64,000 bases of DNA. Source: Sinonovacula constricta. Its lineage: Eukaryota > Mollusca > Bivalvia > Cardiida > Solecurtidae. The translations under genes were made by a program, and so were the position numbers. The DNA lies in the NCBI GenBank assembly GCA_007844125.1, contig CM017568.1, positions 10,869,732 through 10,933,731 of the forward strand. The letters are read 5' to 3'. This document shows positions 12,428-25,000 of this stretch, piece by piece. The notes beneath the pieces are model-generated. The model had not been told where the DNA came from and made no database searches. It saw only the letters and a program-made list of their open reading frames with translations. Position 1 is the first letter of the stretch; each line of letters opens with the position of its first letter.

Positions 12428-12589
12428 GAAGTTTAATAGTCAGATTAATTAACCTATTCAATAGAATTATTTCATTGGTCATGATTCAGTTTCTAAAAAT
12501 GTTGGGGACATTTTTTCTCTATTTCGCTAATAAAAATGCACTGAATATTATGCTTGGCCATTTTTAACATAAAGACGATAACGACAATT

Positions 12590-12820
12590 TGCACTGGGTA
12601 TTCATTTTGCGCATACAGTGTAAGTGCTCTTCAGTTGAAAGAAGGAAGTTAGGTAAATAAGTAAATAAGTTGTTAAGTACTATTTAGTAGTAGTAAAAAT
12701 AGGGTTAAAGCTCTTTAAAACTGGGTGTTGATGGTTCGAATCCCGTATGGACACGCATGGTCAATTCTTTTTCTTCCTACCCTTTCACTTCGACAATTAT
12801 TTCTGCCATATTCTGCCAGA
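12590..12820 (+). mobile_element. Dispersed SINE-like repeat with B box, copy 1
   Basis: AGGGTTAAAGC..., then TGATGGTTCGAATCCCGTATGGACACG, then TTTCACTTCGACAATTATTTCTGCC. An inverted copy at 20815-21010 carries the same blocks in the same order (TTTCGAATCCCTGTATGGGCACG, then TTTTACAATTATTTCTGC). GGTTCGAATCC fits the pol III B box. A clear A box was not seen. Confidence 0.65.
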
Positions 12821-12824
12821 TGAA

Positions 12825-13740
12825 AAGGAAACATGTGTAGTTTTTAGTTTTAATTTTGTATATAATTTGTATAATTTGTTTCCAAGCAATACTAAATAAC
12901 AACACACCTCTCTTAAAGAGGATATAACATAATATCTGGAGTTTTCTTATTTCTAAAAAAATATATCTTAAATACCAATTTAGAAGACAAATATCCATTA
13001 ATTTCAAACTGAATGGAGAAAAATGGGTTTGCCGACTATGCATGTTAGATTTCCATAAAGAGCCATTAATTGATCGAATTTGTCAAATGCTTAACGAGCA
13101 TATGCTTCAGTTGTACCCATTTTACAAAATAAATAAATAAATAAAATAAACCGTAAGTCATATCATGTTTGTCTTTTGACGTGTTCAGCATACAAAGAAC
13201 TATAAAATATGACGAAATGAAAAAATATGAAACTGTTTTTAAAAAATGTGTCAAACAAACTGAGAAAAAAAGCTGATTTGCATAATAAGTTGTAGTCAAA
13301 TGATCATATTGTAGTGACAATCGAATATATTTTTTACTTTACAGTGTGTATGCTATCTAATCATGTTTTGGTAACACATCGATTGTGTGCAACACATTAC
13401 AAGAGTTCTTTTAAGAGAATATTGTTAGTCATACTATTATTGTGTGTTTAAATCTTTGTAAACATGGAAAAGTTCTGGAAAAATACACAGCAAAACTCTG
13501 TGACCCTATGGTCAGGGTAATGGTGAATACAAAAACAAAACAACGAGCTCGTAAACCCTCTTTTTTGTCTCTGTTTAAATGGAGCATAGTTTTAAAAAAA
13601 TGTAAAAATGAAGAAATCAATTAAAGGAAATAAGATATAGGAATCGTCTTCACAACGCGTGTTGTCCTATTCCTAAATTCGTATGAAATATACCAATTAT
13701 TAACTACTATTAAAGTGTGTTATTAAGTAATATTATCGAT
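12825..13740. other. No gene recognised
   Basis: AT-rich unique-looking sequence. Short open frames without recognisable similarity or plausible splice context. Confidence 0.5.
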
Positions 13741-13762
13741 AAATCAACAATGTTACTTCATT

Positions 13763-13838
<76 letters not shown>

Positions 13839-13949
13839 ACTCGCTCGCTTCTCCCTCTCTCTCATCTCTCTCTCTCACTCCTCTCTCAATTCTCTCCCTC
13901 CTTTTCTCTCTTATCTTCTCTCTCTATTCTTTTAATCTTCTCTCTCTCT

Positions 13950-13989
<40 letters not shown>

Positions 13990-13990
13990 C
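13763..13990. repeat. (CT)n microsatellite and degenerate CT-rich tract
   Basis: About 35 pure CT units, then interrupted CT/CCTT sequence, a C9 run and a second CT run. The serine/leucine-rich open frames here are by-products. Confidence 0.95.
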
Positions 13991-13994
13991 TTCT

Positions 13995-15420
13995 TTCAGT
14001 CATTCTTTTATTGTCAAAAATGGGATCTACAAGTTCACGATGAGAAATCTAAAGAGTATGATATCAAAAACGACGAGACTTAGGTAAACAATATTGATCA
14101 GGTGTGTGCATGTGAACTGTGATTAAAGAGTTAAATTAGACGGGAACAATAATTGGAAAAAAACAACAGGAGGATCTGGCATTAAAAACAATATGTCCTT
14201 ACTCCTCTGGGAAAGTATTATGGCCATTAATAATAAAAAGACTAGACATTTGCACTTAACACCTAGTATCCTAAGTCAGTTCAATTTAAGGGTTTTAAGA
14301 TATCAATTACGCAAGTACTACTTCAACTGACCAATATAGATGCCCATTATATTTCTGTAAATTGCAGCTGAAAATATTTAATTACGTCACGCATACTATT
14401 GTTGAATAACTTTAATACAGGTTTAAGAAAATGACGACAGAATGTAAGATACCTTCCTAAAGACAATCGGTTTCTACTAGGTAAGGTTAGGCCATTAGTA
14501 CTGATTTGAAACAATAAAAAGACGCTGATTTTTGTATTAAATCTTTATCGAAGAAAAATGGGTTGTGTATTTTGTTTAACAACCGATCGTTTTGAATTTA
14601 TAAATATTATTATGATACATTGCCTTTTACGTATTGAGAATACTTGTCTAAAATAAACTTATCTGCCGATAAGTTAAGGATTGTAACAGGAACCATCGAT
14701 AGAATTATTATTTTGTCTTATTTTGTTCATTTTCTCAGAATGCATATTAGTTTTATTAGAAAAATACAATGGTGCTATCATTGAACACATTTGTCGTAAA
14801 ATCGGAATAATTTAACAAATAAATAATCAGTATTATTATAAATATTATTATTTGTTCTAATTAAATTGTTAAATACCCATTCCACACATTTGGTATTTTT
14901 CCTAAAATTACGTTCATTAACCTTAATGAGAAAATTTTGTTGTTTATTTTATCATTTGAAACTTAATTGTTGTTAATTTGAATGTAAACACATGCATTTA
15001 ACAACGTTGTGAGTATAGGCTGCAGTGTCAGTTGTAATAAATACTTACACTATTTATTGTACTTTTTAGTCAAACGTTAGCGTCTTATGATATGAGAACA
15101 ATTTGCAAATATTTAATTGTTCTCAGATTTATGTCATGTAAACTTGTACAAAACAGTTGATGTTTTCCAAAATCGATGCAAAATAGTTTCCCACTACAAG
15201 ATATTTGCGTACACATTTCGGAGCGGCTACTTTATTTGATTGTTTTTAAAATGAAGTACGGTTTTAGAAATATTGAAAAATACCATCTTTCACCTTTACC
15301 TTTACTTTTACCAAAGATCCATATGCCGATGCTTTTACGAGACTTTGAAAGGCAAATTTGATATACTAGAAATAAAATGTAACATCAAAGAAAATGCAAA
15401 AAAGATATTGTTCGCTTGGA
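13995..15420. other. No gene recognised; very AT-rich
   Basis: Low-GC sequence rich in TTAA/AATAAT. No coding exon, tRNA or element could be supported. Confidence 0.5.
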
Positions 15421-15423
15421 AGG

Positions 15424-17521
15424 TCTTCCTAAAATGTGAAGTGGTGTCAGATTTTCTCTATGTTGGCCTTGTTGGTGTCGGAAAAAGGCCTCTCGGCGAC
15501 AATGAAAATCCGCTTTTTTTGAGTGCAGATATTTGACCAAATACGGAGACATTTTCCTGAAAGTCAGCCTAAAGATAGAGCCCAATGCTCTTCAGTAGTC
15601 GGAATATGGTTTTATCATCTTTCGGATGTATACAAAGAAGTGGTATTTCCTCTATGTCTGCCTAGTCGGGATCGGAAGGACTCTCAGCGACCAAGAAAAT
15701 CCGCTTTTTTCGAATTTTTTGGACCAAATATATATAGATTATTAGGCAGTCAAGATAGAGACCAGGAAAGCTAGTTCGATCCTCTTTCAGGTGCATATGA
15801 AGAAATGCTGTCACATTTCCTCTATGTCGGCCTTGTGGGGGTAGGAGTGAGGTCTATACGCGACCAACAATCCCTTATTTTGCAGATTTCCTAATTCATA
15901 CGGAGACATTTTTAAAGCAGTCAGCCCCAAGATAGAGCCAAAGTCTCGTCAGGACTCGAAAGCTGGTTCGATCCTCTTTCGGATGCATATGACGAAGTGG
16001 TGTCACATTTCCTCTATGTTGGCCTTGCCGGGGTCGGAAAGAGGTCTATACGGGACCAAAAAAATCCCCTTTTTTGCAGATTTCCTACCACATACAGAGA
16101 CATTTCTGAGGCAGTCAGCCCCAAGATAGAGCCAAATGCTCTTCAGCAGTTAAAAGCTGGTTTGATCCTCTTTCATATGCATATGAAGAAGTGGTGTCAC
16201 ATTTCCTCTATGTCGGCCTTGTCGGGGTCGGAAAGAGGTCTATACGCGACCAAAAATCCCCTTTTTTTGCAGATTTCCTACCACATACGGAGACATTTTT
16301 GAGGCAGTCAGCCCCAAGATAGAGCCAAAGGCTCTGATGCAGTTAAAAGCTGGTTTGATCCTCTTTCATATGCATATGAAGAAGTGGTGTCACATTTCCT
16401 CTATGTAGGCCTTGTCGGGGTCGGAAAGAGGTCTATACGCGACCAAGTATCCCCCTTTTTTTGCAGATTTCCTACCACTTACAGAGACATTTTTGAGGCA
16501 GTCAGCCCGAAGATAGAGCCAAATGCTCTGCGGCAGTTAAAAGCTGATTCAATCTTCTTTCATTGGCCTATGAAGAAGTGGTGTCACATTTCCTCTATGT
16601 CGGCCTAGTCGGGGTCGGAAAGAGGCCTATACGCGACCGAAAATCCAACTTTTTTGCAGATTTCCTACCACTTACAGAGACATTTTTGAGGCAGTCAGCC
16701 CCAAGATAGAGCCAAACGCTCTGCGGCAGTTAAAAGCTGGTTTAATCCTCTTTCATATGCATATAAAGAAGTGGTGTCACATTTCCTCTATGTCGGCCTT
16801 GTCGGGGTCGGAAAGAGGTCTATACGCGACCAAAAATCCCCTTTTAATTCAGATTTCCTACCACATACGGAGACATTTTTGAGGCAGTCAGCCCCAAGAT
16901 AGAGCCAAAGGCTCTTCAGCAGTTAAAAGCTGGTTTGATCCTCTTTCATATGCATATGAAGAAGTGGTGTCACATTTCCTCTATGTAGGCCTTGTCGGGG
17001 TCGGAAAGAGGTATATACGCGACCAAGTATCCCCCTTTTTTAGCAGATTTCCTACCATATACGGAGACATTTTTGAGGCAATCAGCCCCAAGATAGAGCC
17101 AAAGGCTCTTCAGCAGTTAAAAGCTGGTTTGATCCTCTTTCATATGCATATGAAGAAGTGGTGTCACATTTCCTCTATGTAGGCCTTGTCGGGGTCGGAA
17201 AGAGGTATATACGCGACCAAGTATCCCCCTTTTTTGCAGATTTCCTACCATATACGGAGACATTTTTGAGGCAGTCAGCCCAAGATAGAGCCAAAGGCTC
17301 TTCAGCAGTTAAAAGCTGGTTTGATCCTCTTTCATATGCATATGAAGAAGTGGTGTCACATTTCCTCTATGTAGGCCTTGTCGGGGTCGGAAAGAGGTAT
17401 ATACGCGACCAGTATCCCCTTTTCTGCAGATTTCCTACCATATACGGAGACATTTTTGAGGCAATCAGCCCCAAGATAGAGCCAAAGGCTCTTCAGCAGT
17501 ATAAAAGCTGGTTTGATCCTC
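15424..17521 (+). repeat. ~192-bp satellite array B (about 11 units, inverted relative to array A)
   Basis: The landmark TCACATTTCCTCTATGT recurs at about 15447, 15645, 15812, 16005, 16197, 16390, 16584, 16777, 16971, 17163 and 17355. It is the reverse complement of the unit in array A. Identity rises towards the right end, where the array runs into the assembly gap, so its true length is unknown. Confidence 0.95.
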
Positions 17522-17621
17522 NNNNNNNNNNNNNNNNNNNNNNNNNNNNNNNNNNNNNNNNNNNNNNNNNNNNNNNNNNNNNNNNNNNNNNNNNNNNNNN
17601 NNNNNNNNNNNNNNNNNNNNN
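17522..17621. other. Assembly gap (100 N)
   Basis: Exactly 100 unknown bases inside or at the end of satellite array B. This is the usual placeholder for a gap of unknown size, so the array was probably collapsed or truncated. Confidence 0.99.
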
Positions 17622-18295
17622 TGCTTTCTCTTCTTTCTTCTTTTTTTTTTACAATAAATATAACAGACGAAACATTTAAACAGACAAAAAATAGTGATCA
17701 ATAACACAATTTAAAAGGATCATCTGGAGCGTGACTGAAATTTGCACATGAAAACAAGTTTGTTTTGCGGACTTTCTAAACCTGATAAAATACGGGTTCG
17801 ATTTTTGTAAACGGCGTTGTATGTTAGGTATTTATTATTTATATTTATTTATTTTTGTGTGTCTGTAATTTTCAAAGTAACTTTGAAAATAAACAATAAG
17901 ATACTGAGAAAGAAACAGCATACTAAGTTCGAGAAAAAACTGTCTGAACAATACTTATTTGCGTAATGTGAAGCTGCTGCACATGTGCTCTTTCTGCTTG
18001 TACACTTCAGTTTTATAGTTAATTACTTAGTATAATAAAAAATTGCATTTTTTACATATGTTACATATAAAAAGCTATTAAATGGTGTCGGATTTTGAGT
18101 TTTATTTTGTTTTAAACCATTCTTTGGCGTCAGGAATATAAGTTATTCATACTTTTTCTCGGGATTTATAGTATATTGAGAACTTTTAAATAAAAAAACC
18201 ATAACGTTTTAAATGTCTTTGCTTACTTGCTCACCTATTACTTTAATCCGCTTCCACTTTTTGCGTCGCCTTTGATACTTCGCATCAACGACTTT
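17622..18295. other. No gene recognised
   Basis: AT-rich sequence to the right of the gap, with no supported feature. Confidence 0.5.
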
Positions 18296-18299
18296 TCTT

Positions 18300-18745
18300 G
18301 TTAACTGATTGGGATGGTGTACCAAACAGATGCTGAGCGTAGGCTCTGGCGGCTGTTACACTGACCACCTTCCACTGCCGACACTGATCGTAGGTTGATG
18401 TTAGGTGGTTGATTTTCATATTCTGTTGCCATAACGATAACTTCGTGGCCTTTATTTATTCAAGACAAGTAACCGAACAAAGTTTAAAATTCTTTCTACT
18501 TTCAGTTCCTCAACAATAGGTATTTATATTAGGGATACACAGGAACTATCTGCCATGAAGCGATGGAGACTTGTTACGTAAAATAGATTCTGTCTCTAAG
18601 CCAGCTGCCAGTATACATCCGCAAAGTGTTTCATTCATTTAAACATTTTTTATCCATTGATTAAAAAGAGATGCATTTTGCACCTTTAACATATAATGCT
18701 AAGAACCTGCAGAAAATGAGTTTTGTCACGTTTACTGTTGTACTG
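18300..18745 (-). repeat. Dispersed repeat, copy 1 (partner at 56.6-57.0 kb)
   Basis: On the minus strand it reads, in order, CATTTTCTGCAGGTTCT, GTGCAAAATGCATCTCTTTTT, GGATGTATACTGGCAGCTGG, AACATCAACCTAC, GCAGTGGAAGGTGGTCAGTG, TCAGCATCTG and CAGTTAACAAG. The plus strand at 56635-57020 carries the same blocks. A short open frame (start at about 18434) covers the best-conserved block, but the two copies differ by stops and indels, so coding is doubtful. A fragment of one block (CCTGCAGAAAATGAGTTT) is repeated at 18857. Confidence 0.75.
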
Positions 18746-19074
18746 TAATCGTACGTTAGTTGAAATGTTTGATGTTTAATATTTTAAATGTTGATCGATA
18801 AATGTAGTTTTATATTTTTGAGAAAGGCAAAAGAACGAGTTCGAATTTAATCAAACCTGCAGAAAATGAGTTTGGTCACGTTTACCAAATAAAAAATGAG
18901 TGAGTGAGGATCCAACATCAGTTTGCTTTTATACGTTTCTTGTAGACATTTCCTTTACATGTTCGTCCTACAAATAATAATATCATTTCAGCATCACATA
19001 TTATCATAAATCATACAACAATGCCAACAAATGGTCATAACTATATAACTATAAATTACCACAACCTGATCTGA

Positions 19075-19145
19075 CTGGGGTTCGAACCCGGGGCCTTCGG
19101 ACTGAGTGGCAAACGTTCTACCAACTGAGCTAACTGAGATGTTAA
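19075..19145 (-). mobile_element. tRNA-derived sequence (A and B boxes), SINE head or degenerate tRNA
   Basis: The minus strand carries TTAGCTCAGTTGGTAGAA (A box/D arm) and GGGTTCGAACCCC (B box/T arm) with tRNA-like spacing. The acceptor stem pairs only partly and no clean anticodon stem forms, so a functional tRNA is unlikely. Confidence 0.7.
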
Positions 19146-19149
19146 CTGA

Positions 19150-20440
19150 TAATTAATTCTTTTTTTCATTCATGATAATAGACCTTTACACAAATTTAAA
19201 ATGCTTAAGATTCACTCAATACAGAAGATTAATAGTTAATAGATGTTCTCTATTTCGGAATGTTCTATTAAATTGTATTATATATGTTTTGACTAAATAC
19301 TGTTTAAAGTTTTGATAAAACAAAATTGTCCGTTTAGATCCAAGTGACACATTTACTATTTATATGTTTATAGGTTGCAAAGATGATGTACAAGACTTTA
19401 TGTACAAATCTAAATAATTTTTTGTTCTGTTCTGTTCTATAATAGTAATAATGACACGGTTCACGGCTCAATTCAATAGCTTTTTTATTCACGACGTCAC
19501 GACCGCCTCCGGCATAAATGTAGATTGTTTCGGGTACGAGAGAACCATTGGATAATTATTTACCTTCAACGATAATATTAAATTTTCTTCATTCGAAAAT
19601 GATAACGATAAGCTAGTGGAAATTGCTGCGAGAAGTATGGTGGAGGAGGTGGATGGTGGTAGGAAGACTGCTATAGTCTTGGACGCGCAAATGGTATTTT
19701 TGAGAAGCATCAGTTGAGTGGCATATTGGATGCCAAACAGATACCATATCACAGTGTCGAAATATACGTGACATCTCGTGGCAGAATATGTATTTAATCT
19801 GGAGGTGTGTTTTTTTATAATACTGGCTATGCAGTTCTTCTCGGAAATAAATATTTGGTAAATGTTGTTTAAAAAACTATTAAATGGCTTAAATAAAGAC
19901 CGTGGACCTTGGTTAACATACTTTTGGAAATTGTATTATTTGAGCCTGATTGCCATTCCTGACTAAACTATCCCCCTTTTCAGTTGCTTTATATCAACTC
20001 GATATATTCCACTTGAACTTATTGTCTATATCGATTCCTCAAAATGACCTAAGTGCAACGTTTGTTTTCTTAATTTAATGACATTCTGCTTGAAGACATG
20101 GTAAACAATGTCTGCATAAAACTATGTATTATTTCTTGGATAAATATTGTGGTTCACCTTTTAAGGTAAAGCAAGTGTAATAAAATATACAGAATTTGAA
20201 AATAAACTCAACGGATGAATTGTATACTTTAATGTAGACGTGTATGCCGTATTTTAAGAAAATGTTTCATCCAGTTTTGAATGTTTATGTTTTTGTTCCA
20301 AAGTGGTATTAACGTGTCTCCTTTGTAGAAATAAAAAAAAAAACACCAAATATCATGTTGTATCCACTTTAGGAAAAGTGTTTTGCTATTGAGTATCATT
20401 TGGAAACAAGATATATTATGAGACAAACCAACCAAACCTG
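19150..20440. other. No gene recognised
   Basis: AT-rich sequence downstream of the claudin-like gene. A 19.5-19.8 kb minus-strand open frame was considered as an exon and rejected. Confidence 0.45.
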
Positions 20441-20633
20441 TTACTTGATTGGTTTGTCTACAACTATCCCAAATATGTAATTTATTGTTTACAAACCCAA
20501 CGCAATTATTATTAATTGTCCCAACTTTTCTGCTTATTGCTCTTTATTGCAAAAATCACCGAGCTCTTGATAGCCACACGATTTATTTCGGAGTAGGCCA
20601 AAATGTTCTATTTAGTATTTTGGTTGATGCTGC

Positions 20634-20666
20634 AAAAAAAAATAAAAAAAAAAAAAAAAAAAAAAA
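20634..20666 (+). repeat. Poly-A tract
   Basis: An A-run of about 30 bases broken by a single T. Possibly a retroposon tail, but no element body was identified to its left. Confidence 0.8.
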
Positions 20667-20814
20667 ATCGCCACATGGCTTTGATTATTTTTAGACTTTG
20701 AAAATACTTGGTAACAAATTTGTAATCAGATTTAACACAAATTATACACGTAAACTTCATTAACAAGAATAAAATTAAAAAAACAAACAATACATTTTTC
20801 CTTCTTAATCATGT

Positions 20815-21010
20815 GGAGTGATGCAGAAATAATTGTAAAAGTGAAAAAGAAAAAAAAATGTTGGCCATTCGTGCCCATACAGGGATTCGAAACCTCAACC
20901 CCTGTTTGGAAGCATTTTAACCCTAATTTTGATACTCTTCAATTGGAGGTGTATCGTTACATATGCTCTATCTTAAATACAAAAATCAAAATTTACTCGT
21001 GTGTTTGAGT
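20815..21010 (-). mobile_element. Dispersed SINE-like repeat with B box, copy 2
   Basis: Reverse-complement counterpart of 12590-12820. The minus strand contains TAGGGTTAAAATGC, GGTTTCGAATCCCTG and TTTTACAATTATTTCTGC. Confidence 0.65.
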
Positions 21011-21559
21011 TGCACCTCTATTCGCAAAAAATATTACTACTACCTAAACTGCTACTAGTGTAATGGCCTGGTAAAGTCCAGTTTAGCGTTGCAGTAGTTA
21101 ATTCAGCTACTGGGATAATTGGTCAAGTGTAACTTTAAAACAGAAATCATAGTGCATGGAAAGATATTTGATTATGTATTTTAATTTTCAATAAACATAA
21201 GAAAGAAATAACAAATGTTACATCACTACATCAACAAAAACACACATCTAATATTACCACACAAAATATTTAACTGAAATCATATTGTACTTTACCATGA
21301 CAAAATTGACGCTCTCAAATATGTTCAAATATGTTCAACTAAAAGTCCTGGCAGCACAACGAACCATCGTCTGTAAAAGATTGGTTATGTTAAGTACTTA
21401 TTACGAGTAATATTTCCAAACAAAACTGTTATTTAGAGAACATTCTACTTTTAGTTTTAATAGTGCGACATGTGACTTATAGAAGAGTCCTATTCCTACA
21501 TATATAAGCACCATGAAATGGTTGAAACAAGTATATGCGATACTCAGCAGTGTTAAGCA

Positions 21560-22045
21560 GATGTGCTTCTGTGATCAAGGCGTGTTGTAATTAGGCGTCC
21601 CCAAACTGCAGCTAGCTGCCCGGAGTAATGGTGTATTGTAGGCTTGTTGTAACTTGGCATCCCCATTATGATGCTAGCTGCCCGGAATGATGGTGTATTG
21701 TAGGCTTGTTGTAACTTGGCATCCCCATTCTGATGCTAGCTGCCCGGAGTGATGGTGTATTGAAAGCGAATTGTAACTTGGCATCCCAAATCTGCAGCGA
21801 GCTGCCTGGAGTGATGGTGTATTGAAAGCGAATTGTAACATGGCGTCCCCAATCTGCAGCGAGCTGCCTGGAGTGATGGTATGATATAGGTGTGTTGTAA
21901 CTAGGCGTCCCCAATCTGCAACCGGCTGTCCTGAATCATTATGTGATCTATGCGTGTTGTAATTAGGTGTCCCAAACTGCAGCCAACTGGCCGGAGTTAT
22001 CGTGTGGTCTAGGCGTCCCCAATCTGCAGCCAGCTGCCAGGAGTT
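21560..22045. repeat. ~62-bp minisatellite covering the claudin-like gene's 3' end
   Basis: About eight units of the type GTGTTGTAACTAGGCGTCCC + CAATCTGCAGC.AGCTGCC + GGAGTGATGGTGTATTGTAG. The rightmost unit is read, on the minus strand, as the last coding codons (TPGSWLQIGDA) and stop of the claudin-like gene; the remaining units fall in its presumed 3' UTR. Confidence 0.92.
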
Positions 22046-25000
22046 CCACCACTGATGTCAATGACGAGTATCTTACACAGCAAAACCAAGGCTATGGTGA
22101 TGCTGAGAAATCCAGACACACCTAAACGAACACAAACAGAAATTACCCAACGTCTTTTATTAAAATAAAAAAACAAAAATAAAAATAAATTATTTGGACA
22201 GTCCTTTCTGGTCTATCTCTAGGAGGTACACAAAGAAACATATCAGGAAACTTTACATACATGAGTTACTGCAACAGAATTAAACGCCTTGGTGAAATAT
22301 ATTTATATATTATAAATTATCTGAATTATGCACTCTTATATTACGGACTGAAAGCTTTACCAATTATTATATGTACATTTATATAACAAAGAACACCAAA
22401 TGCTATTTCTAAAGCAATATTGTTGAGACGTATCGTTAAACCTTTATGTTAATTGTTGTTTATAGTTATAGATAAAGTTGCCGGCTTGTAACTCCCCTGA
22501 TCACTTGCCAATTTTTACTCCTGGTCCAGCAAAATGAGATTGGGATGGAGGTCTTTTAATTGGCACACATAGAGCTGCTTGTACCCATTGCATTTTTGTA
22601 TGTCAACTATATTATGTTTGATAATGAACACAATTTTGTAAATAAACAAGGCAATAGGTCTTTAAAGTTTAAAAAACGAAACAAAACAAAACAAATATAT
22701 AGCGCCCAGTCCTGCTCAACAGGTCATGGCGGACAATGCAAAATCATATTAAAATAGGTTCATAAATACCATACGCAGTGACTGTTCTGATCATTATATT
22801 TTAGTTATCATGTAAAAAGGTTAGTTTTCTCAAGAAACAAAATCAACAATAGAAAATCATTTATTTTTTATTAAAAGTGCGCTATATAAATGTATAGATC
22901 TAAATCATTTGCTGTATCGTTGAAATTGACTGAAAGATTTTTTATCCTTGGTTATTCTTGTCTATTTTGTGTGAAAAAAAAGGGATGCAAATATGTAGAA
23001 TAAGTTCCATATTTATTAGATTTTAATTATTTTTATAGTTCTTTTATCTGTTAAGTGGATACAGATGAATAACATTCCTGGTTAAATTCAGTTGATAATT
23101 GTTTTTATTATCGGAATTGAAATAATCACGATGTAGAAAGTTTTTAACAGAAGAAAAAGCAAAAAGACACAGATATATTGTTTTACATACATAAATACCC
23201 AAATTGTGACTGAGGGTGATTCGTAGAAGTAATACCTGGCATTGAAATGGCTTATCATTGGACGTGTCTAGTTTCACTTGATTTCATTTTTGTGCCTGCA
23301 AACAATAAAATAACCACCTTTCGACATGTCATTCTTTCATAGTTTTGCTCGATCTTGTTTAAACTTGATTTTATATGACAATTTGTATGATATATTTTCA
23401 GTAACAAAAATAATAAATGACTTTCTTATCTTAATCATACAATTTTGCATTTTCAGCTTTTCATATGTATTGGTAGATCCTGTGGAGATTTATATATCTT
23501 CACTTACCATACAAAGATAACGCCCATGGATATTGAAAGGGAGTGTTTAATTTACCATACAAAGATAACGCCTATGGATATTGGAGGGAAGTGTTTAACT
23601 TACCATACAAAGATAACGCCTATGGATATTGGAGGGGAGTGTTTAATTTACCATACAAAGATAACGCCTATGATATTGGAGGGGAGTGTTTAACTTACCA
23701 TACAAAGATAACGCCCATGATATTGGAGGGGAGTGTTTAACTTACCATACAAAGATAACGCCTATGGATATTGAACGGGAGTGTTTAACTTACCATACAA
23801 AGATAACGCCTATGGATATTGGACGGGAGTGTTTAACTTACCATACAAAGATAACGCCTATGGATATTGGAGGGGAGTGTTTAACTTACCATACAAAGAT
23901 ATCGCCTATGGATATTGGAGGGGAGTGTTTAACTTACCATACAAAGACAACGCCCATGGATATTGGACGGGAGTGTTTAACTTACCATACAAAGATAACG
24001 CCTATGGATATTGGAGGGGAGTGTTTAACTTACCATACAAAGATAACGCCTATGGATATTGGAGGGGAGTGTTTAACTTACCATACAAAGATAACGCCTA
24101 TGGATATTGGAGGGGAGTGTTTAACTTACCATACAAAGATATCGCCTATGGATATTGGACGGGAGTGTTTAACTTACCATACAAAGATATCGCCTATGGA
24201 TATTGGAGGGGAGTGTTTAACTTACCATACAAAGATAACGCCTATGGATATTGGAGGGGAGTGTTAAACTTACCATACAAAGATAACGCCTATGGATATT
24301 GGAGGGGAGTGTTTAACTTACCATACAAAGATATCGCCTATGGATATTGGAGGGGAGTGTTTAACTTACCATACAAAGATAACGCCTATGGATATTGGAG
24401 GGGAGTGTTTAACTTACCATACAAAAATAACGCCCATGGATATTGGAGGGGAGTGTTTAACTTACCATATAAAGGCAACGCCCATGGGTATTGGAGACGA
24501 ATGTTTAACTTGGCAGCCGTCATTTCCTTTTCAATAGAGCTGTTCTCGTGTTTCCGGTGAGCAACTGAGATAAGGAGCATTATACCTGTCGTGGAATACA
24601 CAAGGTGATAAGCTGTTATACATGTTGTAAATGATTAAATGTTGATATAAGTACTTTTCCTGTTACAGTAAACGGTTTGTCGCGGTACAGAATTCATATA
24701 AAATGTATGTTACAAAAACACTTTTTATAGCATTGCTACAACTAGGTTGCATGTATGAAGTGTATATTTTTTATATGCTGGGATGGCATATTACGCAAAA
24801 GTGAAGTAAGTGTTTACATTCTTACAGAAAGTACATATTGTAGTGTTTATTATTTCATATTTCAGATACACAACAGTAACCATAATACAACATTGTTTTC
24901 GTTTTTGTTATATCGCACATACACAATTATAGTCATAATGGCGACGTTAAGCGATTTTGGTGGAAGAAGACACCAGATATAGGCGTGGGTGAAACAACAA

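Noticed and set aside
19075..19145. Functional tRNA gene on the minus strand
   Set aside because: A and B boxes are good, but acceptor and anticodon stems do not pair properly; treated as tRNA-derived repeat.
19489..19830. Minus-strand hydrophobic frame (IWYLFGIQYATQLML..) considered as the last claudin-like exon
   Set aside because: The five-exon model already closes with four TM segments and a stop; the required entry phase (2) does not match the phase-1 introns of the gene.
23686..24560. Plus-strand repeat protein of 16-residue units (FNLPYKDNAYGYWRGV), 259 codons
   Set aside because: It is antisense to the splice-donor array of the claudin-like gene; a second frame is equally open, and no promoter or domain was seen.
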